Source: Eutrophobius sp051275005
GTDB lineage: Bacteria > Pseudomonadota > Gammaproteobacteria > Eutrophobiales > Eutrophobiaceae
Assembly (NCBI GenBank): GCA_051275005.1
Contig: JBNMOP010000027.1
Location: 1-27,528 of the forward strand
Direction of reading: 5' to 3'
DNA: 27,528 nucleotides
Each line of letters begins with the position of its first letter. Within the stretch, counting starts at the first letter, position 1. A model generated the notes under the pieces. It was not told where the DNA came from and did no database searches. It saw only the letters and a program-made list of their open reading frames with translations. Shown piece by piece: positions 8,084 through 17,113 of the stretch. Both the position numbers and the translations under genes were made by a program.

Positions 8084-8539
8084 CTATTCGGTTGTAGATT
8101 CGCTGGCTAATTCACCATTCAAATAGTATTTGATAGACTCTAAAGTCCCATCTTCCCTGTACCATTCCCAACTCCCATTTCCTTTCCCAAAAATGTAATG
8201 TCTTCGTTCCATTAACTGGCCATCACTATAGAATTCCTCGTGTACACCATTTCTTTTACCTTCAATATATGTGGAACGTTCTGCTAACCTTCCGTCCTCA
8301 TAAAAATCCTCGTTTAACCCATTTCGCATACCACCATGGTAGTGTATAAATGTCTTCAATTGTCCGTTTTTATAGAACCATTCCCATCGACCTTCTTCTT
8401 TACCATCGACATAGCCTCCTCTAACTTCTAATTGTCCATTCTCATAAAATGTTTCCTGAATATCAGAAATAATAGTTGGATTTTTATCACAACCCATGAG
8501 GACAAGAATGACAAACAAAGAAAAAAATAGTTTGATCAT
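8084..8539 (-). CDS. MORN-repeat lipoprotein (YwqK-like)
   Basis: The 151-residue protein starts with a lipoprotein signal whose lipobox ends at Cys17 (LVLMGC). The rest is a run of about five MORN_2-type repeats of roughly 23 residues, with the pattern (E/W)xFYxxGQLxxRxxYxxGKxxG. Examples are ETFYENGQLEVRGGY, EWFYKNGQLKTFIHY and EEFYSDGQLMERRHY. Proteins of this type resemble YwqK, described as an antitoxin partner in Bacillus, but exported lipoprotein versions are common in Gram-negatives and no toxin gene lies beside it. It converges on the PQQ dehydrogenase and is probably transcribed alone. Function is unknown; a surface or periplasmic scaffold is a guess. Confidence 0.85.
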   Translation of the reverse strand: MIKLFFSLFVILVLMGCDKNPTIISDIQETFYENGQLEVRGGYVDGKEEGRWEWFYKNGQLKTFIHYHGGMRNGLNEDFYEDGRLAERSTYIEGKRNGVHEEFYSDGQLMERRHYIFGKGNGSWEWYREDGTLESIKYYLNGELASESTTE

Positions 8540-8608
8540 AGTGAATAATTGAATATTTTTTTAACTATAAAGAACTCTGCCCGAGAGATATAAGCGTTAT
8601 TATCTTGC

Positions 8609-10369
8609 TTAAAATTGAAATCGACCCAATACACACTCGCCCACAGGTTTCGCAGTAGTAGTCTTGGTTGCTCCCAAATTTTGCAATAAATTGACTGTAC
8701 TTTCTCTGACGCTGATCCGTTTTATCAGTCCTACACTATTTTCAGCTTCTGCAAGACTTAATGGCGTGCGCCCACATCCATTTTGCGCATCCAAACTGGC
8801 GCCTTTGTCCACCAGAAACTCGACCAGGGAGTTTGCCCCAATATAGGCAGCGGCGTGTAAGGGAGTCCAGCCTGTGGCAGTGGTCTCATTTACATCCGCA
8901 CCCAGTTCTAATAATCTTTTCGCAGCGGTAAGGGCCTTTTTTTCTTCTTCCTGGGTAAAGTCATCTTTTTTTCCTAAGCCCACTGCGATCATCAATGTGC
9001 TGCCATTTCCCAATACCTGATTATCGTCGGCAATGACTTTGGTTTGATCCATAAAGATATCGGCATTAACTTCTGTTTTTATCAATGGATTTGCGCCATG
9101 TTCCATCAACATCTCCATGGCTGAATTATCCAGAGCCGCTGTGGCAAGAAAAAATGGTGTCGCCCCGGCAAGATTCAACCAGGTAACATTCTCCAGGCGT
9201 ATTCGCGCGGGGGCATACTTCATAGCTGCATTAACCTCAGCACCTCGTGCCAACAATGCCTCTGCCAGATCATACATATTGCCACCAGGTAGTATCATCC
9301 TGTTTTCGCGTTCGTATTCATTACTGTCTGTTTCACCTTCTACTATGTAAAGGCCTGTGGAAGGATTGTCCAATCCAGCTCTTTCTTCATCAGTAATGGT
9401 TTCAATGTATTTGCAAAGCGTATCCCATTCAAAGCCACACACACGTGCGGCTGAAATATCCACGAAACCCAATAATCTTTTAAGACCATCTCGCATCGTA
9501 TAATGCAAGGCAGTCATTCCGTTAGCATCCGGGATATTTGGGTTTGCCCCTGCCTCCAACAGTGCCATTGCCATTTTCTCAAACCCCTGTGCGCTGGCAA
9601 TGACCAGGGCAGAACCATCTTCAGCTGATACATCATTAATCTCTGCACCATGCTCCAGTAATAATCTGACCGTTGCCATATCACCTTCTCTGGCAGCAAA
9701 CATTAACGGCGTATATCCACCTTGGGCAATGCCTTCAACATTTCCTCCATAACCTTTCATTAGCATTGGAGTAAAACTTTCGCTTTCTACTAATTTTATA
9801 GTGCGTGCTGAGACATCCGCCCTGCGTTCAATTAACATACGTGCCGTGTCTGCATGCCCAAAAGATATTGCCCACATTAAAGCACTCTGTCCTCGTCTTG
9901 GTTCGCGGGCATTGATGTCTGCCCCATTGTCTAGTAACAGCATTACAATTTCTGTTACACCGGTCTTGGCAGCGTTCATTAATGCTGTTTCCCCACTCCA
10001 CATTGCCTTGTTAGGATCGGCTCCGGCATTTAACAGTGCAGCGACCATCTCACTACTTCGGTTCCTGGTCGCGAGGATAAGGGGGGTTACACCAATGTAG
10101 TTTCCGGCATTAACGTCGGCATTGGCTTTGATTAATAATTCAGCTGTTTTCAGATCATCCCAATACGCTGTCCATGCCAATGCGGTGGTTCCATCTGCTT
10201 GTGCAAGATTGACGTCGATACTCTGATTAAGCAGGGACGAAATACTATCCCATTGCTGTTTCTTTGCCGCCTCGACCAGCTCTGAGGCATTCGCATTGGC
10301 AAGACCAAATGTGACGAACAGGACAAGTATCAATCCTCGACCAGGCAACGTACTAGTAGTGGACTTCAT
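8609..10369 (-). CDS. Secreted ankyrin-repeat protein
   Basis: This 586-residue protein has a signal peptide (about 1-29, ending NANA). Roughly ten ankyrin repeats follow, e.g. DGTTALAWTAYWDDLKTAEL, GVTPLILATRNRSSEMVAAL, GYTPLMFAAREGDMATVRLL and GWTPLHAAAYIGANSLVEFL. A non-ankyrin insert near the middle, with two cysteines (CGFEWDTLC), separates the first block from the last repeats; another Cys pair lies late (NGCGR, ECVLG). An AAGGGAGA ribosome-binding site lies 5 bases before the ATG. Its start is only 22 bases from the stop of the DUF1552 gene, so it is the last gene of a three-gene operon with DUF1592- and DUF1552-type proteins. Periplasmic ankyrin proteins recur beside such genes. It probably binds a partner protein in the periplasm; no enzyme motif is seen. 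Confidence 0.9.
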   Translation of the reverse strand: MKSTTSTLPGRGLILVLFVTFGLANANASELVEAAKKQQWDSISSLLNQSIDVNLAQADGTTALAWTAYWDDLKTAELLIKANADVNAGNYIGVTPLILATRNRSSEMVAALLNAGADPNKAMWSGETALMNAAKTGVTEIVMLLLDNGADINAREPRRGQSALMWAISFGHADTARMLIERRADVSARTIKLVESESFTPMLMKGYGGNVEGIAQGGYTPLMFAAREGDMATVRLLLEHGAEINDVSAEDGSALVIASAQGFEKMAMALLEAGANPNIPDANGMTALHYTMRDGLKRLLGFVDISAARVCGFEWDTLCKYIETITDEERAGLDNPSTGLYIVEGETDSNEYERENRMILPGGNMYDLAEALLARGAEVNAAMKYAPARIRLENVTWLNLAGATPFFLATAALDNSAMEMLMEHGANPLIKTEVNADIFMDQTKVIADDNQVLGNGSTLMIAVGLGKKDDFTQEEEKKALTAAKRLLELGADVNETTATGWTPLHAAAYIGANSLVEFLVDKGASLDAQNGCGRTPLSLAEAENSVGLIKRISVRESTVNLLQNLGATKTTTAKPVGECVLGRFQF

Positions 10370-10391
10370 GAATTATCTCCCTTAGATTTTG

Positions 10392-11729
10392 CTATGCTGG
10401 TGCACTTAGGTCGAGTTCTCCGGTGGACTCTCCAAAGGTGTCGGTATTAAGTTCAAGCTTGTTCAATATGGAAACATGCAGATTATTCAAGTATGTCCCT
10501 GGCTTGACGGCGATATGTCGACCTCCCTTGAGGTTACCCCCAGCACCACCTATTAGCGCCATAGGGATGTTCGACTGATTATGGGAATCACCATCACCTA
10601 ATCCCGAGCCATAAACCATTAATGAGTTGTCTAACAGGGTTGAACCATCTAGCTCCTTTGTTGCTCGCAACTTCGCAAGAAACTCGCCAAAGAGCTTGGC
10701 ATGATATACATCAATATCACCCGCCTGGCGTTTTCGATCAGGATCGCCGCGATGATGGGTCAGGGGATGATACGGATCCAGATGGCCTAATTGTGTATAA
10801 ACCAGTTCACTGTATTCCCGCGCCAACATGAAAGTGAAAACCCGTGTCATATCTGTCTGGAAGGCCAGCACCATCAAGTCGTACATCAATCTAAGATGTT
10901 CCTCATGGGCAGGAATACCGAGTGGCTTTTCCATTTCAGGTAAGACAATATTGGTTTTTTCTTCTGCCTTTTGTACCCTGAACTCTACTTCCCGTAAAGA
11001 ATCCAGATATTCAACCAACTTTTCAGAATCATTCGCGCCCAGAGTTTTTTTGAGCCGGGAGACATCATCCTGGACAAAATCCAGTATGCTTTTTTGTCTA
11101 CGCATACGACTTTTGCGTGCCTCAGGATCTGTGCCTGCATCACCAAACAATCGTTCAAATATTTCCCGAGGGCGGTGTTCCATAGGCAGCGGAGTAGTAG
11201 GACTATTCCATGAAATAGTGTTGGTATAGGCGGAGCTGTATCCACCTGCTGACTGACCTGCCAGTTCCGCCGCATTTTCAATACAGATTTGTAATGAGGA
11301 GAACGGTGTTTCCTTACCAAATTCAGCTGCAATAATTTGGTCTATTGAAGTTCCGCAACGAACTTCACTAAGAGACTTATTAGGTTCCATACCTGTCATA
11401 TACATAGAACAGCCACTAACATGTCCACGGTTTTTAATGGCATTGCCATTATCTATATTACTCACTACTAATAATTGGTCCTTGAATTGCACCCATTCTT
11501 TTAGTATGTCTGACATGTCAAAATCAGCACCGGTAGTTTTAGGCAACCATCGCTCCCTTCTGATGCCGTTTGGCGTATAGGTAAAACCGACTCGGCGTGG
11601 AATTTTTGCAGCGACATCATTAGGTTTTGCCAGTGCGGGAATCATGGAGTCCAGCATGGGTAATGCAACCGATGCACCCAAACCACGGAGAAAAGTCCGC
11701 CTTTGGATGGCTTTTTTGAAAATAATCAT
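10392..11729 (-). CDS. DUF1552 (HXXSHH) family protein, Tat-exported
   Basis: This 445-residue protein begins with a Tat-type signal: RRTFLRG at residues 10-16, a hydrophobic stretch, and ALA near 34. The body matches the DUF1552 family (PF07586, HXXSHH), including the opening VGFTYTPNGIRRERWLP and the later ARE-YS segment. The namesake His motif appears as H-P-L-T-H-H at 321-326, with Thr in place of Ser. The family resembles the DUF1501/sulfatase-like group and is of unproven function, although a metal site is likely from the His cluster. Its ATG overlaps the stop of the DUF1592 gene (ATGA, 4 bp), so translation is coupled. Tat export suggests folding, perhaps with a metal cofactor, before transport. 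Confidence 0.9.
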   Translation of the reverse strand: MIIFKKAIQRRTFLRGLGASVALPMLDSMIPALAKPNDVAAKIPRRVGFTYTPNGIRRERWLPKTTGADFDMSDILKEWVQFKDQLLVVSNIDNGNAIKNRGHVSGCSMYMTGMEPNKSLSEVRCGTSIDQIIAAEFGKETPFSSLQICIENAAELAGQSAGGYSSAYTNTISWNSPTTPLPMEHRPREIFERLFGDAGTDPEARKSRMRRQKSILDFVQDDVSRLKKTLGANDSEKLVEYLDSLREVEFRVQKAEEKTNIVLPEMEKPLGIPAHEEHLRLMYDLMVLAFQTDMTRVFTFMLAREYSELVYTQLGHLDPYHPLTHHRGDPDRKRQAGDIDVYHAKLFGEFLAKLRATKELDGSTLLDNSLMVYGSGLGDGDSHNQSNIPMALIGGAGGNLKGGRHIAVKPGTYLNNLHVSILNKLELNTDTFGESTGELDLSAPA

Positions 11730-14176
11730 GAGTCTTTTCTCCTCTTACTAAAGGGTAAGCTGTTTACAATACCTAAGACAATGTTTGAAAAACGATAATC
11801 ACTGGTAGCAGAATCATTCACTATCTTCCGCACTGTTGGCATATCGTAATATTCCAGATCCCGGCCTAGGGCATAGGTCAGTAATTTCAGAGTAAATGCA
11901 TTGGCAATAATTTCAGCGTTAGAGAGTAATGCCTGTTGCAGTTCAGCCGGCCCTTGAAACCTTGTGCCGTCGGGTAGCATACCTGAGGAATCAATTGGCT
12001 GGCCCGCATCTTCTATACGCCACTTTCCAATTGGACTGAAATTTTCCAAACCAAATCCGATAGGGTCCATGCGATTGTGACAGACTGAACATACCGGACT
12101 AGCCCGGTGCTTCTCTATAGCCTCTCGCATGGTAAACGTTTTTCCTCCCTCGTCCTTTTCTTGTAGTGCTGGAATATCAGGTGGAGGAGGGGGGGGAGGT
12201 GCAGCCATTATATTTTCCAATACCCATTTGCCCCTTAATACGGGAGAGGTCCTGTTTGGATAGGAGGTTATAGCTAGTACTGCCCCTTGAGCTAATAATC
12301 CTTTTTTATTCTCGTCATTTACTACGACGCGTCGAAACTTGTTTCCATAGACATTGGGAATTTCGTAGAGCCGCGCGAGACGTTCATTTACATATTTATA
12401 ATCTGCACGAAATAAATCCAGTATGGAGCGGTCACCCTGAAATATACTCGCGAGGAATAGCTGGGTTTCCGTTTTAAAATCATTACGGAGATCCTCATCA
12501 AAATCAGGGAATAGTTCCTGGTTCTTATTGGTGTGCGGAAGATTGCGCAGTAATAGCCACTGTTCCGCAAAATTATTTACCAGTGTTTTTGAACGATCAT
12601 CCTTTAACATTCTATTTACTTGCTGTTGTAGAACAACAGGGTCATTCAGTTTTCCCTGTTCGGCGATCATCAAAAGTTCCTCGTCGGGTATACTGCTCCA
12701 GAGGAAGAAAGATAATCGTGATGCCAATTCAATATTACTGATGGCATACATGCTGTTGTTAGCAATATTTTCAGGGTCTCTGTTAATACGGAATAAAAAT
12801 TCAGAGCTTACCAGTAATCCTTCCAGCCCCATCTGTATTCCCGATTCAAAGTTTCCACCTTCTTTTTTGCCTTGCTGGTAAAGACCAAGAAATGGGTCAA
12901 TATCCCGTTTTGTTACAGGACGACGATAAGCACTGCGCACCAATTTTGTAAATATTTCACGTGCACAGGTTTCCTCATCTGTTTTTCGTGTTGGTGAGCA
13001 GACAAAGATTTTATTTCGACTAACGGTATTTCCCGGCCCTTCGATTGTATGAGGCCCGGTAATGGTTACGCTGCTCACAGAGGGGTCCATCCAGGCCCTT
13101 TCATAGTCTTTGTTTTTTTCCAGTCTTGCCCTATTAAAATTTTCAAAATTTCGACGAGGGATCTGATTTTCCCAGGCAAAACTCTCATCAAGAAATGCGA
13201 TTTGAACAAGTTTCTCGCCTGCTTTTGCTGCAAATCGAAACTTTAAATTGGCATCAGCAGTACGTTCATATTGAGCTTGCTCGAAATCTGGAGGTATCCC
13301 ATCATCTGTTTTGGGCCCTAATGCCAGGCCGACGTTCTTGCCCCCCACTGTTAGAAGCTTGATTCTTTTTCCATCAATGAGAACGTCCAGGTGATGTGGT
13401 TTATTCATTCCTACCACCAGGCCAGTATCATCTGTCCTTAATAATCTGACACTAATCTCGTATTCACCATCCAGCGGAAAGCGATGATTAATTGAAAGAC
13501 CACCGCGTGTACCGAAGGGCAGATCTTCACTCATATAATCATTCTGCTGTATAAAAGGTGAAACAGAATACAATTTACTATTTACACCTATCCCCATGTC
13601 ACCAATTGCCAGACGGCTGACTTCACGTGCAACTGACATATATTTTTCTGTCAATATTGGCGATACAGAAAGCAGATCCCCCAGATTATCAAAGCCTCCA
13701 GAGTTATCAGGGGGTAGCAGTGCGGCGCCATCAATCTTCACTCCCAGCATATCGCGTATTACATTCGTGTATTCGGTGCGGTTTAGCCGGTGTGAAGTAG
13801 CCGTCCTGCCAGGATTGGGATTAGATTTTGCAATTGCAGCCAGATTGTTTTCAAGATGCGTGGCCATAGACTCATAAAACGTTTCATTTGGTCTGGGCAT
13901 ACCAACGGGTGGCATAGAACGGGTTTTAAGTTTTAATAATACCTTCTCCCACATGGCGGGCGCGATGCTAAGGTTGTCGATATTTGCATTGTCCTTATCG
14001 AGAATTAAACTTGCCGTTTTTAACGATTCGTTGTGGCAGGTAACACAATAACGGTCCAGTGTTTCCCGGTATAACACCAGGTCATCCTCTGTATTAGAGG
14101 ACATCTGTTGGGCATGCACAAAATTTATCCCCACAAGCAAGAAACTAATGCCAATGTATGCGCGGCCTAACATCAT
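11726..14176 (-). CDS. DUF1592/DUF1588/DUF1585-family di-haem c-type protein
   Basis: From the ATG at 14176, 7-8 bases after a GAGGGG ribosome-binding site, the protein has 816 residues; an upstream TTG at 14191 is less likely. A signal peptide ends near HAQQ. A first c-type haem site (C44-V-T-C-H) follows in a planctomycete-cytochrome-like N-terminal domain. Then come the DUF1587 motif HRLNRTEYTNVIRDML, DUF1595, DUF1592 (NRDPE...LASRLSFFLWSSIPDEELL), DUF1588 with its proline run (seven Pro before DIPAL), and DUF1585. A second CxxCH (696-700, CSVCHNRMDPIGFGLENF) lies in the DUF1588 part. These multidomain proteins are typical of planctomycetes and marine gammaproteobacteria and are thought to act in periplasmic redox chemistry on polymers, though this is unproven. 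It is the first gene of the operon with DUF1552 and ankyrin proteins. Confidence 0.93.
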   Translation of the reverse strand: MMLGRAYIGISFLLVGINFVHAQQMSSNTEDDLVLYRETLDRYCVTCHNESLKTASLILDKDNANIDNLSIAPAMWEKVLLKLKTRSMPPVGMPRPNETFYESMATHLENNLAAIAKSNPNPGRTATSHRLNRTEYTNVIRDMLGVKIDGAALLPPDNSGGFDNLGDLLSVSPILTEKYMSVAREVSRLAIGDMGIGVNSKLYSVSPFIQQNDYMSEDLPFGTRGGLSINHRFPLDGEYEISVRLLRTDDTGLVVGMNKPHHLDVLIDGKRIKLLTVGGKNVGLALGPKTDDGIPPDFEQAQYERTADANLKFRFAAKAGEKLVQIAFLDESFAWENQIPRRNFENFNRARLEKNKDYERAWMDPSVSSVTITGPHTIEGPGNTVSRNKIFVCSPTRKTDEETCAREIFTKLVRSAYRRPVTKRDIDPFLGLYQQGKKEGGNFESGIQMGLEGLLVSSEFLFRINRDPENIANNSMYAISNIELASRLSFFLWSSIPDEELLMIAEQGKLNDPVVLQQQVNRMLKDDRSKTLVNNFAEQWLLLRNLPHTNKNQELFPDFDEDLRNDFKTETQLFLASIFQGDRSILDLFRADYKYVNERLARLYEIPNVYGNKFRRVVVNDENKKGLLAQGAVLAITSYPNRTSPVLRGKWVLENIMAAPPPPPPPDIPALQEKDEGGKTFTMREAIEKHRASPVCSVCHNRMDPIGFGLENFSPIGKWRIEDAGQPIDSSGMLPDGTRFQGPAELQQALLSNAEIIANAFTLKLLTYALGRDLEYYDMPTVRKIVNDSATSDYRFSNIVLGIVNSLPFSKRRKDS

Positions 14177-14487
14177 GTGAAATCCCCTCAAAATTGTTGC
14201 ATGATTGATAATCTAACCTGTGGCAGTTTACTATAAAATAATGATTCTATCGCATAAACAGATGGTTAGTATGATGCAGCTCAATTTCGGCATAATCGAA
14301 GATCTATTCAGCTCAATTTAAAATTTATTTATAGTTATTAATGAGATAGAGGATTTTAATGTCAAAAATTGAAAAGCATGCGTGCTCGCCAAGATAAGTT
14401 GTATAGTGAGTCAGGCACGAGATGGTTAGAATCAATACTAATTTTAATGCTTAATCAGAAGATTTAGCATCGTGGAAAGGGGGCAAT
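14177..14487. promoter_or_regulatory. Divergent promoter region with direct repeats
   Basis: About 310 A/T-rich bases separate the DUF1592 operon (minus) from the cytochrome-lyase-like lipoprotein gene (plus). Both promoters must lie here. Two families of direct repeats are visible: the 11-bp pair at 14277 and 14309, and the 10-bp pair AGATGGTTAG at 14260-14269 and 14420-14429. The plus gene has a strong ribosome-binding site (AAAGGGGG) 5 bases before its ATG. Exact promoter boxes cannot be assigned. Confidence 0.45.
14277..14319. repeat. 11-bp direct repeat pair, 32-bp spacing
   Basis: CAGCTCAATTT occurs at 14277-14287 and again at 14309-14319. The 32-bp start-to-start distance is close to three helical turns, so a protein bound at both would lie on one face of the DNA. 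The position between two divergent, functionally related units suits a shared regulator's binding sites. Confidence 0.45.
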
Positions 14488-16290
14488 ATGAGATTACATT
14501 ACGGAATTGATATGCGATTTTGTAGATGTGATTACCAGTTTATCTCAGTACTAATTTTCTTATTTATGACAGGTTGCTCAGAGCCTTCACAACCAGAACC
14601 TTCAGCCAACCGTGGTCCAATTGATGAGAGTAACCCTCCCGTTGAGGTGGAGTCCGTAGCCACAGGGGAGACCACAACTGAACTCCTACAGGGTAAGGTG
14701 ACGTCACCTAATGGCGAGGGTATGGCAGGTATCCCTGTCATGGCGCATCGTGCTAACAGCAATATCGAGGTTGCAGTCTACACCAATAGTATGGGTGAAT
14801 ATTCTTTTCCACAATGGTCTGATCTTACGCCAGATACGTATTTAGTTAGTATCGATCTGGCTGAATATGAACCAATAAACCATACTGGTATTATTATATC
14901 ATCTGACAATACTGTAACTCTGGATTTCATTCTGCAATCCCGTGACCCCTCATTTATGGATGCAACTGCCACTGACATAGTGATGGCATTGCCCGGAACT
15001 AACGAACAAAAATTTTTATTAATGCAATGCGACAATTGCCACTCATTACAATGGGTACTCAAAACACCACATACAAAGCCGGAGTGGGAAACTATCGTTA
15101 AACGAATGTTTGGAGTCAGGCGTTCATCAGGCCATACACCGGGTACACGAACAAACCAGCAACAACAATACATTGAACCATTGGTAAATTATTTGACAGA
15201 GATTCGAGGACCAGATTCTGCTGGGAAGGCTGTTCCATTTAAAATTCGATCACGTCCAACAGATGATACCTCCACCCGTTTGGTAGTGACCGAGTATGAT
15301 ATTCCCAGAGGTGGTGCACATGATCCCTACCTTTTACGCGCGGACAACAGATTCGCCTGGCCCCATGACATTATCGTCGATGAAGAGTATGGCTATTACA
15401 CAGATCATTTTACCCATGTAATGGGCAGGCTGAATAAGAGGACCGGTGAAGTCACTATGTTTCCCTTTGAAGTAGAACCAGGTACTGGCAGACCAGAGAA
15501 TTTTGTTGCCAGGGAGGGAGAAGTGGGATTTCCAGGAAGACCAGGGGGTGGACCTCACGATATCCTTTTTGACTCTGAAGGACGGGTCATCATGGGTATG
15601 CGTAATCTAACAGTTAGATATGATCCCAAGACAGAGTCATTCACTCAGTGGCCAACCGGTAGTGGTATGTTTGGACTGGATCCCAAAGACAATGTTTGGG
15701 TGGTTGAAGATTCGGGTGAGCTATTTCGACTCAATACAAGAAATGGAGAGGTCACTGAATTTAGCGTTCCCCCAGTGGACGGGATTTATGACATTGAAGC
15801 AGATTCACAAGGTAGGGCAATAATTGACGTTTGGGGGAATGGATTTTTCAGGGTATTTGATCCCAGGACGGAAACACATACGGACTATCCTACGCCAACA
15901 CCAGCGTCAGGCCCGAGGCGTGGCGACATGGATTCACAAGACCGTCATTGGGTAGCGTTATATTGGGCAGGCTTGTTGGCAATGTTTGATCCCAATTCAG
16001 GAGAGGTAAAAGAGTATCCCCTGATTCCTGATACTGTACCTTTTGGCCCTCCCTTTGCCTCTCCGTACAGCGTTGCGATTGATGAAAAGAACCAAATTGT
16101 CTGGACCTCGGATTTTAATAGTAGTCGGATCTATATGTTTGACATCAAAACGGAGAAGATGACGGAGTTTTTCATGCCAGAGCCTTATGAGGTACGCGAT
16201 CTAACAGTAGACAAGCATGCTGATAGACCAACGCTATGGATACCCAGTTATAGACCACCATCCAAAATGGTAAAAGTTCAACTTCGCTGA
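14488..16290 (+). CDS. Lipoprotein: CarboxypepD_reg-like + cytochrome c site + streptogramin-lyase-like propeller
   Basis: This 600-residue protein has a lipoprotein signal (lipobox LFMTGC, Cys30) and a short Pro/Glu-rich linker. Residues about 64-150 form a carboxypeptidase-regulatory-like beta-sandwich (LLQGKVTSPNGEGMAGIPV...YTNSMGEYSFP). A single c-type haem site follows (C181-D-N-C-H185). The C-terminal part, about 280-600, is a six- or seven-bladed propeller of the Vgb/NHL streptogramin-lyase type, with repeated units such as GPHDILFDSEGRVIMGM, MFGLDPKDNVWVVE and SPYSVAIDEKNQIVWTSD. Vgb opens streptogramin rings by elimination, but most haem-linked relatives have unknown substrates and antibiotic resistance should not be inferred. 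The gene is divergent from the DUF1592 operon, another haem protein, suggesting a joint outer-membrane or periplasmic role. Confidence 0.88.
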   Translation: MRLHYGIDMRFCRCDYQFISVLIFLFMTGCSEPSQPEPSANRGPIDESNPPVEVESVATGETTTELLQGKVTSPNGEGMAGIPVMAHRANSNIEVAVYTNSMGEYSFPQWSDLTPDTYLVSIDLAEYEPINHTGIIISSDNTVTLDFILQSRDPSFMDATATDIVMALPGTNEQKFLLMQCDNCHSLQWVLKTPHTKPEWETIVKRMFGVRRSSGHTPGTRTNQQQQYIEPLVNYLTEIRGPDSAGKAVPFKIRSRPTDDTSTRLVVTEYDIPRGGAHDPYLLRADNRFAWPHDIIVDEEYGYYTDHFTHVMGRLNKRTGEVTMFPFEVEPGTGRPENFVAREGEVGFPGRPGGGPHDILFDSEGRVIMGMRNLTVRYDPKTESFTQWPTGSGMFGLDPKDNVWVVEDSGELFRLNTRNGEVTEFSVPPVDGIYDIEADSQGRAIIDVWGNGFFRVFDPRTETHTDYPTPTPASGPRRGDMDSQDRHWVALYWAGLLAMFDPNSGEVKEYPLIPDTVPFGPPFASPYSVAIDEKNQIVWTSDFNSSRIYMFDIKTEKMTEFFMPEPYEVRDLTVDKHADRPTLWIPSYRPPSKMVKVQLR

Positions 16291-16495
16291 ATATACAGGG
16301 AACGGTTAGACATGCAGGGAAGCAGGAAAAATTCTTACGATTTGATCTGAATCTATAGAACATACAAAAATTGAGACGCTGCGTTTGAATTAGGGTAGTG
16401 GAGAATTCGCAATATATCTTTTAGTGGATAATCGTCCTCAGGATATTTATTTTGCTAAGGATAATCTACTGCATAGTTATGTGGTCTATTTGGAA

Positions 16496-17113
16496 TTACT
16501 CGGGAATGCGTACTAATTTCTTGGCATCTTTAGGTACTTGATATTGCGCTATATTCATTTGCATTGCCAACAGAGTGTAGTATGCATTTATGCCAGTCAG
16601 GTCCACCACACCTTTATTGCCGAAACGTTTTTGGGCACGTTCATAAGTATGATCACTGACTCGTTTGTTTCTGTGTAATTCCGTAGAAAAGTCGTAAACG
16701 ATTTCTTCATCGTCGCTCATACCTGTTGGACGGCGGCCATCAGCAATCGCTTCGGTAACTTCTTGTTTGATTCCAGCTTTCAAGGCAATAGGATGATGCA
16801 CGAACCATTCATAGTCTTGTGTCCACTCGCGTGCCGTGATTAGGATTACCAGTTCGCTCAATGTATTTCCCAGGGCAGATTTGTAACGCAAATAATCACC
16901 CATCGCGCGGGCCTGATTCATTACCTGCGGACTATGCATAAGTGGTTCAAACGGTCCGAAGACTGGCACATTCCGCGCCGCCATAAATTCAGCTGCCGCG
17001 GTCTTTTGTTCTTCGGAATAATTATCTGGTGATATAGTCGGTAAGCGATCGGCCGCATTGGCCGGTGTATTGAAAACAGTAACAAACATCAACGTAAATA
17101 AGAATAGTTTCAT
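16496..17113 (-). CDS. Secreted carboxymuconolactone decarboxylase-like protein
   Basis: This 205-residue protein has a signal peptide (about 1-20, ANA). The CMD/AhpD-like helical core is shown by GPFEPLMHSPQVMNQARAMG, then LSELVILITAREWTQDYEWF with the His pair at 106-107. This W-x2-x-YEW..H variant is typical of the gamma-carboxymuconolactone decarboxylase-like branch. There is no cysteine anywhere in the protein, so the AhpD-type CxxC peroxidase mechanism is ruled out. The role may be lactone or acid chemistry or something unknown. The gene stands alone, convergent with the lyase-like lipoprotein gene. Secreted copies of this family are often near the DUF1592 and PQQ-type genes seen upstream, which supports periplasmic catabolism loosely. 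Confidence 0.87.
   Translation of the reverse strand: MKLFLFTLMFVTVFNTPANAADRLPTISPDNYSEEQKTAAAEFMAARNVPVFGPFEPLMHSPQVMNQARAMGDYLRYKSALGNTLSELVILITAREWTQDYEWFVHHPIALKAGIKQEVTEAIADGRRPTGMSDDEEIVYDFSTELHRNKRVSDHTYERAQKRFGNKGVVDLTGINAYYTLLAMQMNIAQYQVPKDAKKLVRIPE

Noticed and set aside
8084..8539. Antitoxin of a toxin-antitoxin pair (YwqK-like)
   Set aside because: The protein is an exported lipoprotein and no small toxin gene adjoins it, so only the MORN-repeat description is kept.
14488..16290. Streptogramin (virginiamycin B) resistance gene
   Set aside because: Only the propeller part resembles Vgb. The lipoprotein signal and haem site indicate another role, and the catalytic residues could not be confirmed by eye.
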